From: Segatella copri
GTDB taxonomy: Bacteria; Bacteroidota; Bacteroidia; Bacteroidales; Bacteroidaceae
Assembly (NCBI RefSeq): GCF_015074785.1
Contig: NZ_CP042464.1
Span: 2,291,001-2,355,000, forward strand
Length of the DNA: 64,000 nt
Reading direction: 5' to 3'
In this document: piece after piece, positions 54,772 through 63,202 of the stretch
Position numbering within the stretch: position 1 is the stretch's first letter
Layout of the letters: each line of letters starts with the position of its first letter
The notes under the pieces: generated by a model
Told to the model about the DNA's origin: nothing
Database searches by the model: none
Seen by the model: the letters and a program-made list of their open reading frames with translations, nothing else
Translations under genes and position numbers: made by a program

Positions 54772-54858
54772 ATTTTTATCTCCTTATTATTATTTGATGT
54801 GAATGACTCTTTATCCTGTCATTACCGATGAATGACGCTTTGCATCCGGAATTGCGGG

Positions 54859-54929
54859 TGCAAAGGTAAGAAGAAGAATTTTATTTGCCAAATATTCTCC
54901 GTAATTCAGAAAAATATACTATCTTTGCA
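54859..54929. promoter_or_regulatory. Divergent promoters of the methyltransferase and Lrp-type genes
   Basis: Minus-strand TACCTTTGCA at 54859-54868 and plus-strand TATCTTTGCA at 54920-54929, 51 bp apart. An Lrp-type protein would be well placed to bind here. Confidence 0.65.
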
Positions 54930-54994
54930 GCGAATTAAGCAAATCAGCAGAATATTATTCTGCAAGAATCAGTAAAAACAGAAATAAAGGAACA

Positions 54995-55471
54995 ATGACA
55001 ACAGAAGAAAAACTTGATGAAACAGACATCAGAATACTGAAGTTACTGCAGCAGAACTCCCGACTCACCGTGAAGGAACTTGCTGCAAGAGTACACCTCT
55101 CCCCTTCTCCCACCTTCGAGCGACAGAAGCGACTGGAACGCGAGGGATACATCCAGCGATACGGAGCCATCGTAGACCATCACAAGATGGGACACAACGT
55201 AATCGTGCTCTGCAATATCCGGCTCAAGCAACACACCCACGATTTGATTCAGCAATTTATGGATACCGTGCAGACCATCGACCAGATAACGGAGTGCTAC
55301 AACACCACCGGCGATTATGACTTCCTGATCAAGGTATATGCCCGCGATATGAAAGCCTATCAGGACTTCATGCTCAACACCCTGGGAAACATCGACTGCA
55401 TCGGAAGTCTGCACAGCATTATCGTGATTGGAGAAATCAAGGATTCGCATTATATACCCGTAGCTAAATAA
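54995..55471 (+). CDS. Lrp/AsnC-family transcriptional regulator
   Basis: 158 residues. N-terminal HTH LDETDIRILKLLQQNSRLTVKELAARVHLSPSPTFERQKRLEREGYIQRYGAIVD and a C-terminal RAM domain (GHNVIVLCNIRLKQHTHDLIQQFMDTVQTIDQITECYNTTGDYDFLIKVYARDMKAYQDF). It should sense an amino acid, perhaps methionine, given the divergent MetE-like gene; that is inference. The M15 peptidase gene begins 11 bp after its stop. Confidence 0.93.
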   Translation: MTTEEKLDETDIRILKLLQQNSRLTVKELAARVHLSPSPTFERQKRLEREGYIQRYGAIVDHHKMGHNVIVLCNIRLKQHTHDLIQQFMDTVQTIDQITECYNTTGDYDFLIKVYARDMKAYQDFMLNTLGNIDCIGSLHSIIVIGEIKDSHYIPVAK

Positions 55472-55482
55472 GGAGAAACGTG

Positions 55483-56181
55483 ATGAAAGCAAAAAATATA
55501 TTGATGATATGCCTGTTTATTTCCGGACTTTTCTGCCTCCCATCCAAGGCACAGCAGCCTGGAGAAAACGTCAGTCCTCAAACCATCAGGAAACTGGGCG
55601 AGAAGCATTTCTTCTCCATCTCCACTATTCCCGATGATATCTTCCGTCTGATGCAGGGCAAGACATACAAGAAGAACTGTACCGTGGCAAGAAGCGAACT
55701 GAGATACATAAGATGCCTGCACGTAGACAAGGACGGCAGAAACATCGTAGGAGAGATGGTGGTGAACAGGGCGATAGCCACAGATGTGCTCGATATTCTG
55801 AAAAAGCTCTACGAGGCAAAATATCCGATAGAGCGGATGAGACTCATTGACTACTGGGATGCCGACGACGAAAGGGCGATGAGAGCCAACAACTCCTCCA
55901 GCTTCAACTTCCGCTTCATCTCACATACCCATACGGTATCGAAGCACGGAAGGGGACTGGCCGTAGACATCAACACCCTCTACAATCCTTACCACAAACG
56001 ACTGAAGAACGGCAAGGAAGTGGTGGAGCCTGCCACCGCCCGCCCCTATCTGGACCGCAGCAAGAACCACGCTTATATGATAAAAAAAGGCGACCTCTGC
56101 TACCGGCTTTTCAAGGCAAAAGGATTCAGATGGGGAGGTGACTGGAAACACAGCAAAGATTACCAGCACTTCGAAAAATAG
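55483..56181 (+). CDS. M15-family D-alanyl-D-alanine carboxypeptidase-like protein
   Basis: 232 residues from ATG 55483 (a GTG directly precedes it), with AAGGAGAA upstream. Signal peptide MKAKNILMICLFISGLFCLPSKA. Metal-binding motifs of M15 (VanY/extensin-like) peptidases: SKHGRGLAVDINTLYNPY (His-x6-Asp) and the end RWGGDWKHSKDYQHFEK (last His). It is expected to trim peptidoglycan or small peptides in the periplasm. It follows the Lrp gene closely and ends before a bidirectional terminator. Confidence 0.88.
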   Translation: MKAKNILMICLFISGLFCLPSKAQQPGENVSPQTIRKLGEKHFFSISTIPDDIFRLMQGKTYKKNCTVARSELRYIRCLHVDKDGRNIVGEMVVNRAIATDVLDILKKLYEAKYPIERMRLIDYWDADDERAMRANNSSSFNFRFISHTHTVSKHGRGLAVDINTLYNPYHKRLKNGKEVVEPATARPYLDRSKNHAYMIKKGDLCYRLFKAKGFRWGGDWKHSKDYQHFEK

Positions 56182-56220
56182 AAATGCAGGAAAGAACAGC
56201 CAGCAAGGAAAGGACATAAA

Positions 56221-56274
56221 AAAAGACTATGCCTATGTTACATCATTTCTTTAGTAACTATGGCATAGTCTTTT
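56221..56274. terminator. Bidirectional terminator
   Basis: AAAAGACTATGCC...TGTTAC pairs with GTAACTA...GGCATAGTCTTTT, flanked by A-tract and T-tract, so it can stop transcripts of the M15 gene (plus) and of the small 34-residue gene (minus). Confidence 0.9.
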
Positions 56275-56349
56275 ATTATCCTAACGATCTTTTTTATATG
56301 TAACACTAATTTAATTCACCTGTTACAGCCTTTTTATAATACATTGTAA

Positions 56350-56454
56350 CTAGCTGTACCAGACAGAATTATATTCTCTACGTTCATCGTCCTCATTATA
56401 GAGGTTCTCATATTCAAGGTTCATAGCCTCGAATGATTCCAGTGTCTGTTTCAT
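56350..56454 (-). CDS. Small acidic protein, 34 residues, unannotated type
   Basis: A complete mini-gene on the minus strand: a -7 box TAATTTTGCC (56495-56504), a strong Shine-Dalgarno GAGGAGG (56461-56467) 7 nt before the ATG, 34 codons and TAG, with the bidirectional terminator about 75 bp downstream. The peptide starts MKQTLESFEAMNLEYENLYN and ends NSVWYS; it is acidic and aromatic, without a membrane segment. I do not recognise it. The strong ribosome-binding site and correct spacing make real translation likely. Confidence 0.65.
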   Translation of the reverse strand: MKQTLESFEAMNLEYENLYNEDDERREYNSVWYS

Positions 56455-56638
56455 GATAACTCCTCCTCTATTTATTAAGTTCAACTTTTAATATGGCAAA
56501 ATTACTAAAAAAACAGATTTCTGATGTCAATATTTCAGAAAACTTTTGTATTTTTGCACCATCTCTGCACATCAGGGGCAAAAAGTGCAAAAAACAGCTC
56601 TGTTCAAGAGCCATGCAAGATAAAAAACAAGAAACAAG

Positions 56639-57805
56639 ATGAAGATATTACATACTTTACGACTCGACAGAATGAAGTGGCGCCACTGGGTACTGCTGCT
56701 GTTGCTCATCCTCGTCACCCTTACCAAGATGATTCCTCTCTGGGGAGTTATCTACACCTACCATGTTTATCCCGTTATCGGCACCCTTCTCTCGCCCATC
56801 TCGGGCATCTTTCCCTTTGCCGTGGGTGATATTTTCATAGCTCTCAGCATCGTCTGGGTCGTCCTCTATCCTATCTACGAGATGGGATTACGGAAGAAAC
56901 TCGCCCGTCGATTTATCTTTCTTGCTGCCAAGAGCGGCGGCTATCCGAAGAAAAAGGTGGTCTTCGGGAGGGTAATTGAATATCTGCTGTGGGTATATGT
57001 ATGGTTTTATGCTGCTTGGGGACTGAACTATTCGCAGCCCGTTATCTATTATAGAGTAGGCATGCAGCCTGCTGAGGTTTCGAAAGAGAAGTTCAGGAAA
57101 TTTGCCTACCAGTATGCTGACAGCCTCAACCTTTTGAGTGAAGAACGGAGAGGGAAGAGTGAAAAATTCAATTGTATTGTGGATGATAAACTGAAGAATC
57201 GGGTGCGGAATGCGGTTCTGAAGGAATATAACAAGATAGGCTATCGGGAGGGCATCAATCCGCCTTTCAACCAGCATCCACATGCCAAGACGATGGTGTT
57301 TACGCCCCTCAGTTCGATGTCGGGTGTAACCGGCAGCATGGGACCGTTCTTCTGCGAATTTACGCTGAACGGCGATATTCTTGCACACGATTATCCGGCT
57401 ACCTATGCCCATGAGTTTGCTCATTTTCTGGGCATTGCTAACGAAGGAGAGGCGAATTTCTACAGTTATCTCGTCTGTACGGCATCACAGGATAAGGCGG
57501 TGAAATTCAGCGGATATTACCACATTCTGCCCCATGTATTATATAATGTATTCGACATCCTCGGCGAAAAGGAAGGTGAGAAATATCTGAAATATATCCG
57601 TCCTGAGATAATCAGGCTGCTGAAAAGCGACCGCCAATACTGGCAGGGCAAAAGATGTAAGGCACTGGATGCCGCCCAGGATTTCTTCTTCGAACTCTAT
57701 CTGAGAGGCAACCATGTAGAAGGCGGCAGAAAGAGCTATGCCGGCGTCATCGGTCTGATTCTGGCTTGGGAGAACAAGCAGGAAAAATCTCTTAAGAAAA
57801 GATGA
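56639..57805 (+). CDS. DUF3810-family membrane-bound putative metallopeptidase
   Basis: 388 residues. Three N-terminal transmembrane helices (HWVLLLLLILVTLTKMI, GTLLSPISGIFPFAVGDIFIALSIVWVVLY, VIEYLLWVYVWFYAAW) are followed by a soluble domain with ATYAHEFAHFLGIANEGEANFYSYL, an HExxH plus downstream Glu of the gluzincin type. This is the DUF3810 family of Bacteroidetes. Natural substrate unknown. Promoter box TATTTTTGCA near 56548. Full length. Confidence 0.9.
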   Translation: MKILHTLRLDRMKWRHWVLLLLLILVTLTKMIPLWGVIYTYHVYPVIGTLLSPISGIFPFAVGDIFIALSIVWVVLYPIYEMGLRKKLARRFIFLAAKSGGYPKKKVVFGRVIEYLLWVYVWFYAAWGLNYSQPVIYYRVGMQPAEVSKEKFRKFAYQYADSLNLLSEERRGKSEKFNCIVDDKLKNRVRNAVLKEYNKIGYREGINPPFNQHPHAKTMVFTPLSSMSGVTGSMGPFFCEFTLNGDILAHDYPATYAHEFAHFLGIANEGEANFYSYLVCTASQDKAVKFSGYYHILPHVLYNVFDILGEKEGEKYLKYIRPEIIRLLKSDRQYWQGKRCKALDAAQDFFFELYLRGNHVEGGRKSYAGVIGLILAWENKQEKSLKKR

Positions 57806-57831
57806 TAGAAATAATTACATGAGAAAGAAAA

Positions 57832-57863
57832 GACGATTGGCGCACGCTCCTGCACCAATCGTC
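57832..57863. terminator. Hairpin between convergent genes
   Basis: GACGATTGG pairs with CCAATCGTC, 14-nt loop, between the stop of the DUF3810 gene and the end of the Spy-like gene. Confidence 0.7.
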
Positions 57864-57951
57864 GTTCGCATATATTTGAATATAGAAAGTAATCTTTTTT
57901 CCTTGTATAAGAGGACTAATATATTATTACGCTAAACATTTCTGCCGTTTT

Positions 57952-58449
57952 TTACTTCTGCTGTGCAGGTCCATGCATTCTTCTCGGACCTGGTCTTCCA
58001 TCCTTACCCATTCCCTTGCGCGGACCTTTCTGGGCAAAGCGCTTCATCATCTGTCGCTCCAGTTCGTAAACACGCTGAATCTGCTGCTGGCTCAGGAACT
58101 GTGAATACTTCTTGTAGTATTTCTGACGGATGTTGAGAATCTTCTCGCTCATCTCGAAACGCTGCTTAATTTCCTGTTCGGTCTGGGCATCCGTTTTCAT
58201 TTCGCCCTTCTTGTGATGAGGGCGAGGACCCAAAGCCCATACCTCTTTCTGACAATCAGTATAGGTCTCGATAAACTTAGCGTTGGTCTTTTCATCAAGC
58301 CCCAAATTACGAGAGATGTACTGAGCCTGCTTTTCTGCCAACTGTTCACGACTGAGGCGCTGCTTCTGGTTAGGCGTCTGTGCACATACACTTGTAGTAA
58401 CCGTCATCATGGCGATGACCATCATTAAAATACCAAAAAATCGTTTCAT
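57952..58449 (-). CDS. Secreted Spy/CpxP-like helical protein
   Basis: 165 residues with signal peptide (MKRFFGILMMVIAMMTVTTSVCA). The mature part is helical, with LTREQ-type sequences (RLSREQLAEKQAQYISRNLGLDEKTNAKFIETY, LNIRQKYYKKYSQFLSQQQIQRVYELERQM) like periplasmic Spy-type chaperones or heavy-metal sensors, and a basic, Gly/Pro-rich tail. It is the third gene of the sigma/anti-sigma operon and may be an envelope-stress target or a signal modulator. Confidence 0.7.
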   Translation of the reverse strand: MKRFFGILMMVIAMMTVTTSVCAQTPNQKQRLSREQLAEKQAQYISRNLGLDEKTNAKFIETYTDCQKEVWALGPRPHHKKGEMKTDAQTEQEIKQRFEMSEKILNIRQKYYKKYSQFLSQQQIQRVYELERQMMKRFAQKGPRKGMGKDGRPGPRRMHGPAQQK

Positions 58450-58482
58450 AACTCTATCATTTTAAATTATTATTGAATCCGT

Positions 58483-58881
58483 TTAATTGTTGAGGAACAC
58501 ATCCTCCTGATATACAGAGAGAAGATAAGCCTGATCGGCAGAAGACAGCTGTGCGAAAGCCTGATCTACCTCCTGTATTCCGTTATTCACCTGTGAAGGT
58601 TGAGAAGAAGAGGCTGAGAAATCGATGTTGAGTACCAGGAGTACTGCCACCGATGCTGCCACAGCCATTGCAGCCGCCCATATCCCCCTTATCAGAGGTC
58701 GTTTCTTCGTCTGTATCCTGGCAGGTGCCGGTTTGTCGTTCTTCACCTGCTCCAGGATATTGGCTTCCATCTCCTTGAAGAATCCTTCTGGCGTAGAATA
58801 AGGCATCCGCTTACCCACCTTGCCGAAGTCAAACTTCCCGGTTTTGTTGAAATCAAAATTTGTATCCATATTCTTTTCCAT
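58483..58881 (-). CDS. Putative anti-sigma factor, single transmembrane helix
   Basis: 132 residues. Residues 1-60 would be cytoplasmic (YSTPEGFFKEMEANILEQVKND), with a transmembrane helix near 66-86 (GIWAAAMAVAASVAVLLVLNI) and a short periplasmic tail ending DQAYLLSVYQEDVFLNN. Position directly after an ECF sigma gene and this layout fit a small anti-sigma factor of the Bacteroidetes type. No zinc motif is present. Gap to the sigma gene is 35 bp. Confidence 0.75.
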   Translation of the reverse strand: MEKNMDTNFDFNKTGKFDFGKVGKRMPYSTPEGFFKEMEANILEQVKNDKPAPARIQTKKRPLIRGIWAAAMAVAASVAVLLVLNIDFSASSSQPSQVNNGIQEVDQAFAQLSSADQAYLLSVYQEDVFLNN

Positions 58882-58916
58882 TTTGAATAACCATTAAAAA
58901 CTCACAGAACTCTCAC

Positions 58917-59456
58917 TTAATCGTTCGAATTCATGTACTTAATAATTTTCTCTTTGGCAACATGATAGCTTGCCTTGATACTTGTTGGTGTGGAATCCGC
59001 AACCTTGGCTATTTCGTCGAACTCGAGTTCGTCGTAATATCTCATATTGAATGCCAGCTGCTGCTTGGGCGGAAGCGAGAGAATCGCCTTCTGCAGTTTC
59101 ACCGCCACCTTATCATCAAAGTCGATATAATCATCACCTTGAATCAGGTTGACACCTGTGGTTTCCGATTCTATGGAAACAACTTTCTGTCTCCGTTTGC
59201 TGATAATCCTAAGAGCCTCATTTGTGGCTATGCGATAAATCCAGCTTCTCAGAGAGCAATCGCCCCGATAGTTGCCGAACGAGCGATAGATTCTCACGAA
59301 GGTTTCCTGCGAGGCATCCTGTGCATCATCATGCGAAACCACCAGTCGGCGAATATGCCAATATACGTTTTCCTGGTATTTCGCCATCAGCATCCGAAAT
59401 CCGTTCTGTGGATTTTCCTTCAGCGTATCCACTATGCCATTGTCATTTATACTCAT
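58917..59456 (-). CDS. ECF-type RNA polymerase sigma factor
   Basis: 179 residues with sigma region 2 (HIRRLVVSHDDAQDASQETFVRIYRSFGNYRGDCSLRSWIYRIATNEALRIISKRRQ) and region 4 (AILSLPPKQQLAFNMRYYDELEFDEIAKVADSTPTSIKASYHVAKEKI). It recruits core RNA polymerase to stress or envelope genes. It heads an operon with an anti-sigma factor and a Spy-like protein. A 30-bp direct repeat pair lies upstream (59471-59693), perhaps used for autoregulation. Confidence 0.95.
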   Translation of the reverse strand: MSINDNGIVDTLKENPQNGFRMLMAKYQENVYWHIRRLVVSHDDAQDASQETFVRIYRSFGNYRGDCSLRSWIYRIATNEALRIISKRRQKVVSIESETTGVNLIQGDDYIDFDDKVAVKLQKAILSLPPKQQLAFNMRYYDELEFDEIAKVADSTPTSIKASYHVAKEKIIKYMNSND

Positions 59457-59470
59457 ATTCGTTTATTTTC

Positions 59471-59693
59471 ATGAACGTTACAATAATATGACCATTCAAA
59501 ATGAGAAAAGTAAAAAGGCGGGATACTTTTTTTCTAAAAAAATCGTTTATTTCAGAATAACTGATTCTACCACCTGTTATAAATCTACTCTCACTAAAGT
59601 TCACTATCATCATTTTTGAGCTCGATTAGATGAACGTCACAACTATATGAACTTAGAATACAGGAAAAGTAAAAAGGCGGGATACTTTTTTTC
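59471..59693. repeat. Direct repeat pair upstream of the sigma factor gene
   Basis: Two copies of a 63-65 bp segment, 59471-59535 and 59630-59693. Both begin ATGAACGT, and they share an exact core of about 30 bp that includes AAAGTAAAAAGGCGGGATAC followed by TTTTTTTC. The remaining gap to 60218 has no gene, only an A/T-rich region and the IS1380 left side. Confidence 0.8.
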
Positions 59694-60061
59694 GATACCA
59701 GTTTAATTTTTCCTTCTCTTTTCTCTTTTAATATCATAGAGAAGAGAAAAAAAGGAGCTATTCCTCCGGTTTCTAATCAAGAAAATAACTCATCGGCAAA
59801 TGTATAAACAATTTCACGAACCACCAAATTTTTAGCTAACTTTTTTCAGTTTTATCTACATTTTTCTGTTTTTCACTGATTTTTCTGAATGATATCGCTG
59901 TTTGTTGCATGATAAAGGAGCAAATCAGCCCTATTAGAATATCAGCATAGAAAAAGAGCTGAAATATTGGGCAGTATCAAATAAAAGACTTATCTTTGCA
60001 TTACACAAAATATGTAACATAAAATATGTAATGCTCTTAAAAACATGCTTTCTGCCACTTT

Positions 60062-61667
60062 TCCTAGGGACTTTTATTTTTTCCTTATTTCCGCAACACT
60101 ATAATTTAATATTTTTTATAAGCACCTGAGCAACAAAAAGTTGCTCAGGATTTTGCCATGTCAGAAATTTCACTTATCTTAGTGTTGCAAAATAAAAACA
60201 AACAAAATTCTGAATGACATGGCAAAAGTACAAATAAAATCTGAGAAACTCACTCCTTTTGGGGGATTTTTTTCGATTATGGAGCAATTTGATGCTCTTT
60301 TAGCTCAAACCATAGATTCCACCTTGGGATTGAGATGCACTATGTTTGGTTATCAATATAGCGAGATTCTACGCTCTCTGATGTGCGTATATCTTTGTGG
60401 TGGCTCATGTATTGAGGATGTTACAACTCACCTGATGAAACATTTGTCTCTTCATCCAACTCTTCGCACTTGCAGCGCAGACACCATATTACGTGCTATC
60501 GAAGAACTGACTTTTAAGAGCATCACCTATAAGTCAGCTTCTGGCAAATCCTATGATTTCAATACTGCAGACAAGATGAACTGCTTACTGGTCAATGCCC
60601 TGCTTGCTACTGGTCAATTGAAATCCGGTCAAGAGTATGATTTTGACTTTGACCATCAGTTCATTGAAACAGAGAAGTATGATGCAAAACCAACCTACAA
60701 GAAGTTCTTGGGCTATAGTCCAGGTGTAGCTGTCATTAACGACATGATTGTTGGTATTGAAAATAGAGGCGGCAACACAAACGTGCGCTTCAACCAAAAA
60801 GAAACTTTTGAAAGAATCTTCAAGCGATTGGAGGCTTCGGAAATATATATTTCTCGTGCCCGCATGGATTGCGGCTCATGTTCGGAGGAAATCGTAGATA
60901 TGGTAGAGGCTCATTGCAGGCATTTTTATATTCGTGCCAACAGATGCTCTTCTTTCTACGATTCCATGTTTGCCTTAACTGGATGGAAAACTGTTGAAAT
61001 CAACGGTATTGAGTTTGAGTTGAATTCTATCCTTGTTGAGAAATGGAAAGGAAAACCGTATCGTCTTGTCATACAGAGACAAAGGCGAATAAAGGGAGAC
61101 CTTGACATTTGGGAAGGCGAATATACCTACAGATGTATACTGACTAACGATTACAAGTCGAGTGCAAGAGACATCGTGGAATTCTACAATCTTCGTGGTG
61201 GCAAGGAACGCATCTTCGATGACATGAACAATGGCTTTGGCTGGAATCGATTGCCAAAATCGTTCATGGCACAGAATACTGTATTCCTGCTTATGACAGC
61301 TCTCATCAGAAACTTCTACAAAGCTATTATGCAGAGATTGAAAACCCGTGAATTTGGATTGCGTGCCACCAGCAGGATCAAGACCTTTGTTTTCAAGTTC
61401 ATCTCTGTTCCTGCAAAATGGATTAAGACATCACGCAGGCATGTATTGAACATTTACTCAGACAACAATACTTATGCCAACCTGTTCAAGACAGATTTTG
61501 GTTAAAGACCATGCTTTTCTGGTTAAACCAGCGTATTACCTCAAGTCGCTTTATGGGGTAAGGGGATTTTGTGTCTGCGACGTTTCTGTTATGCAAGGAA
61601 TATGTACAATAAAATGAATTTTTGTCGTTTTACAAGCAAAATCCCACGAAACCCAATAGGTTGCTGA
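60062..61667 (+). mobile_element. IS1380-like insertion sequence
   Basis: Contains one intact transposase gene. A hairpin CCTGAGCAA/TTGCTCAGG (60125-60149) precedes it, as seen in such elements. Candidate ends are CCTAGGGACTTT at about 60064 and the inverted CCTATTGGGTTT at about 61656; these are weak and the limits are approximate. 61506-61819 contains no gene. Confidence 0.6.
60219..61505 (+). CDS. IS1380-family transposase
   Basis: 428 residues, apparently intact. Family traits: MAKVQIKSEKLTPFGGFFSIMEQFDALLAQTIDSTLG start, DFDFDHQFIETEKYDAKPTYKKFLGYSPGVAVI around the first catalytic Asp region, the second Asp in SRARMDCGSCSEEIVDMV, and FYNLRGGKERIFDDMNNGFGWNRLP with the catalytic Glu. It catalyses DDE-type transposition of the element. 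Confidence 0.93.
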   Translation: MAKVQIKSEKLTPFGGFFSIMEQFDALLAQTIDSTLGLRCTMFGYQYSEILRSLMCVYLCGGSCIEDVTTHLMKHLSLHPTLRTCSADTILRAIEELTFKSITYKSASGKSYDFNTADKMNCLLVNALLATGQLKSGQEYDFDFDHQFIETEKYDAKPTYKKFLGYSPGVAVINDMIVGIENRGGNTNVRFNQKETFERIFKRLEASEIYISRARMDCGSCSEEIVDMVEAHCRHFYIRANRCSSFYDSMFALTGWKTVEINGIEFELNSILVEKWKGKPYRLVIQRQRRIKGDLDIWEGEYTYRCILTNDYKSSARDIVEFYNLRGGKERIFDDMNNGFGWNRLPKSFMAQNTVFLLMTALIRNFYKAIMQRLKTREFGLRATSRIKTFVFKFISVPAKWIKTSRRHVLNIYSDNNTYANLFKTDFG

Positions 61668-61819
61668 TTTGAGGATGATAATAAACACCCTTACTGGAAG
61701 TTTGCCGAAGATATGTAACTATCGGGAGCCTCGCCCTTGAATGTTTACGATACCTATATAACAAAGCGTGTGCCAATGGTAATATTGACACACGCAGGCT
61801 GATTAGTTATCATAAGTTG

Positions 61820-62812
61820 CTATTTCTTTGAAAAGTATTTGCCACCTTTTATAATAATAAGGCCTTGTCGATTGACTTGAGCTGTCCGCCTTCCCAAAGC
61901 ATCATAAGTCTTGTGCTCAGACACTCTCTTCACTATTGTCTGACAGATATGAGAAGGTTGCATAATTTTCTGAATGGAGAAATCTGCGTATCTGAGTTCT
62001 TCGTCACGCAACAGGTCTTCCATCGAGCGATTATCGCCGATATAACGATAAATTCCCCATTTGGGTCGTAGTCCAGCACAGTCAGTACGCCACATATCGC
62101 AAGACTCTGCGTCTACGCGAAGCACTTGCTCGCCAGTTTTAACATCGTTAATAACCACCGAATACAGCCCTTTCTCCCCAAAACGAACACTTTCGGTCAC
62201 CTCTACCCAATGGCCCATCAGTAAGGTTAAGTCTGCCGAAGCCATAGTCTTCAGAGCCCCCGTATGCCTATCATGATGTCTTACCTGTAGCACCTGCTTC
62301 TCTTTCTTCCCGCTACCCGTGGTTCGACAAGTAAACGTAATGAGCGGCGTAGACACATCAGCCGTTCCAGCCTTATTGTCGATGCCTTTCAACTGATGGA
62401 TATGTGTAAAATTCTTGGTTGTCAGCAATCCCTTAGGCAGCAGAAACTTCCATTTGAAAACCATCGTTTCGCCTTCAAAGCCAATCATAGCCTCTGGCGA
62501 ATTATCGAAAGTCTTGATTTCGTTGCGCTGTCGATCGGTAGTACTCTCAATGCCCCGGTCATCATCTATTTGGGCATGAATGAAAAACTGAAACACATAT
62601 TTTTTCAGCGTCTCATCCATGACTTGCTGTATGTGCTGAAAAGGCTCAGAAGCATGGTCGCGCGAGAAATCAGGACACTCATACATATATCCCGAAGAAG
62701 TAATCAGTTGATAGGTCGTTGAGCTTTTACCATCGGCAATGAGTGTTCCGTCAGGTTCACCTGCCATCACCGACAATGGTAACATCACAACTGCCAAAAT
62801 TAGATATTTCAT
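61820..62812 (-). CDS. Secreted polysaccharide-lyase-like protein with C-terminal sorting-type tail
   Basis: 330 residues starting MKYLILAVVMLPLSVMAGE, a proper signal peptide. The open frame continues upstream to 62971, but that part is a kduD fragment (see there). The body looks like a concanavalin-type polysaccharide lyase (ADGKSSTTYQLITSSGYMYECPD, FEGETMVFKWKFLLPKG, HIHQLKG, WGIYRYIGDNRS, DFSIQKI). The end (YDALGRRTAQVNRQGLIIIKGGKYFSKK) resembles type IX secretion C-terminal tails of Prevotella. Specific lyase family uncertain. Its kdu-gene neighbours fit breakdown of uronate polymers. Confidence 0.65.
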   Translation of the reverse strand: MKYLILAVVMLPLSVMAGEPDGTLIADGKSSTTYQLITSSGYMYECPDFSRDHASEPFQHIQQVMDETLKKYVFQFFIHAQIDDDRGIESTTDRQRNEIKTFDNSPEAMIGFEGETMVFKWKFLLPKGLLTTKNFTHIHQLKGIDNKAGTADVSTPLITFTCRTTGSGKKEKQVLQVRHHDRHTGALKTMASADLTLLMGHWVEVTESVRFGEKGLYSVVINDVKTGEQVLRVDAESCDMWRTDCAGLRPKWGIYRYIGDNRSMEDLLRDEELRYADFSIQKIMQPSHICQTIVKRVSEHKTYDALGRRTAQVNRQGLIIIKGGKYFSKK

Positions 62813-62854
62813 ATCGTCGGCAAGATCCTGATCCATGTGATGCTGTGAACGCCA

Positions 62855-62971
62855 GTTGAACGCAATCTTAGCGCCTGCATTATAAAGAGCCTCCGCCATA
62901 GCGAAGCAAATGCCATAAGCGGCACCGGTAACGAGAGCTACCTTGCCCTCAAGTGAAAACATTTTGTCCAT
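62855..62971 (-). pseudogene. kduD-like (gluconate 5-dehydrogenase/SDR) N-terminal fragment
   Basis: The first 39 codons read FSLEGKVALVTGAAYGICFAMAEALYNAGAKIAFN, the nucleotide-binding start of a short-chain dehydrogenase of the KduD/gluconate 5-dehydrogenase group (glycine motif slightly damaged: GAAYGIC). After that the frame leads straight into the lyase-like gene; the remaining roughly 220 residues of the dehydrogenase are missing. A deletion has fused the two in frame. Confidence 0.75.
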
Positions 62972-62982
62972 AGTAGTATTGT

Positions 62983-63187
62983 TTATTTTAAATCAGTAGT
63001 CTTAATCTTCTGCATATCTGTGTAGTCGAGGTTCTCGCCTGCCATACCCCAGATAAAGGTGTAGTTGCTTGTACCAGCAGCGCAGTGGATAGACCATTGC
63101 GGAGAGATAACAGCCTGCTCGTTGTCCATCCACTTGATGGGCGTGTTTCCTGTGGCTCGCCCATCAAGTGGCATAAATTGAACAATT
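62983..63187 (-). pseudogene. kduI (5-keto-4-deoxyuronate isomerase) C-terminal fragment with frameshift
   Basis: The conserved KduI C-terminus is readable in two frames: [12 protein letters not shown], then after a 1-nt loss [38 protein letters not shown]. The N-terminal three quarters are absent; the fragment begins about 15 bp after the gltA-type stop codon. kduD remains follow 11 bp later, the usual kduI-kduD gene order. Confidence 0.85.
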
Positions 63188-63202
63188 ATTTTAAGCAAGC
63201 AC

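Noticed and set aside
61820..62971. A single 383-residue protein as one natural gene.
   Set aside because: Residues 1-39 are a kduD fragment and residue 54 begins a complete signal peptide, so the lyase-like gene most likely starts at 62812.
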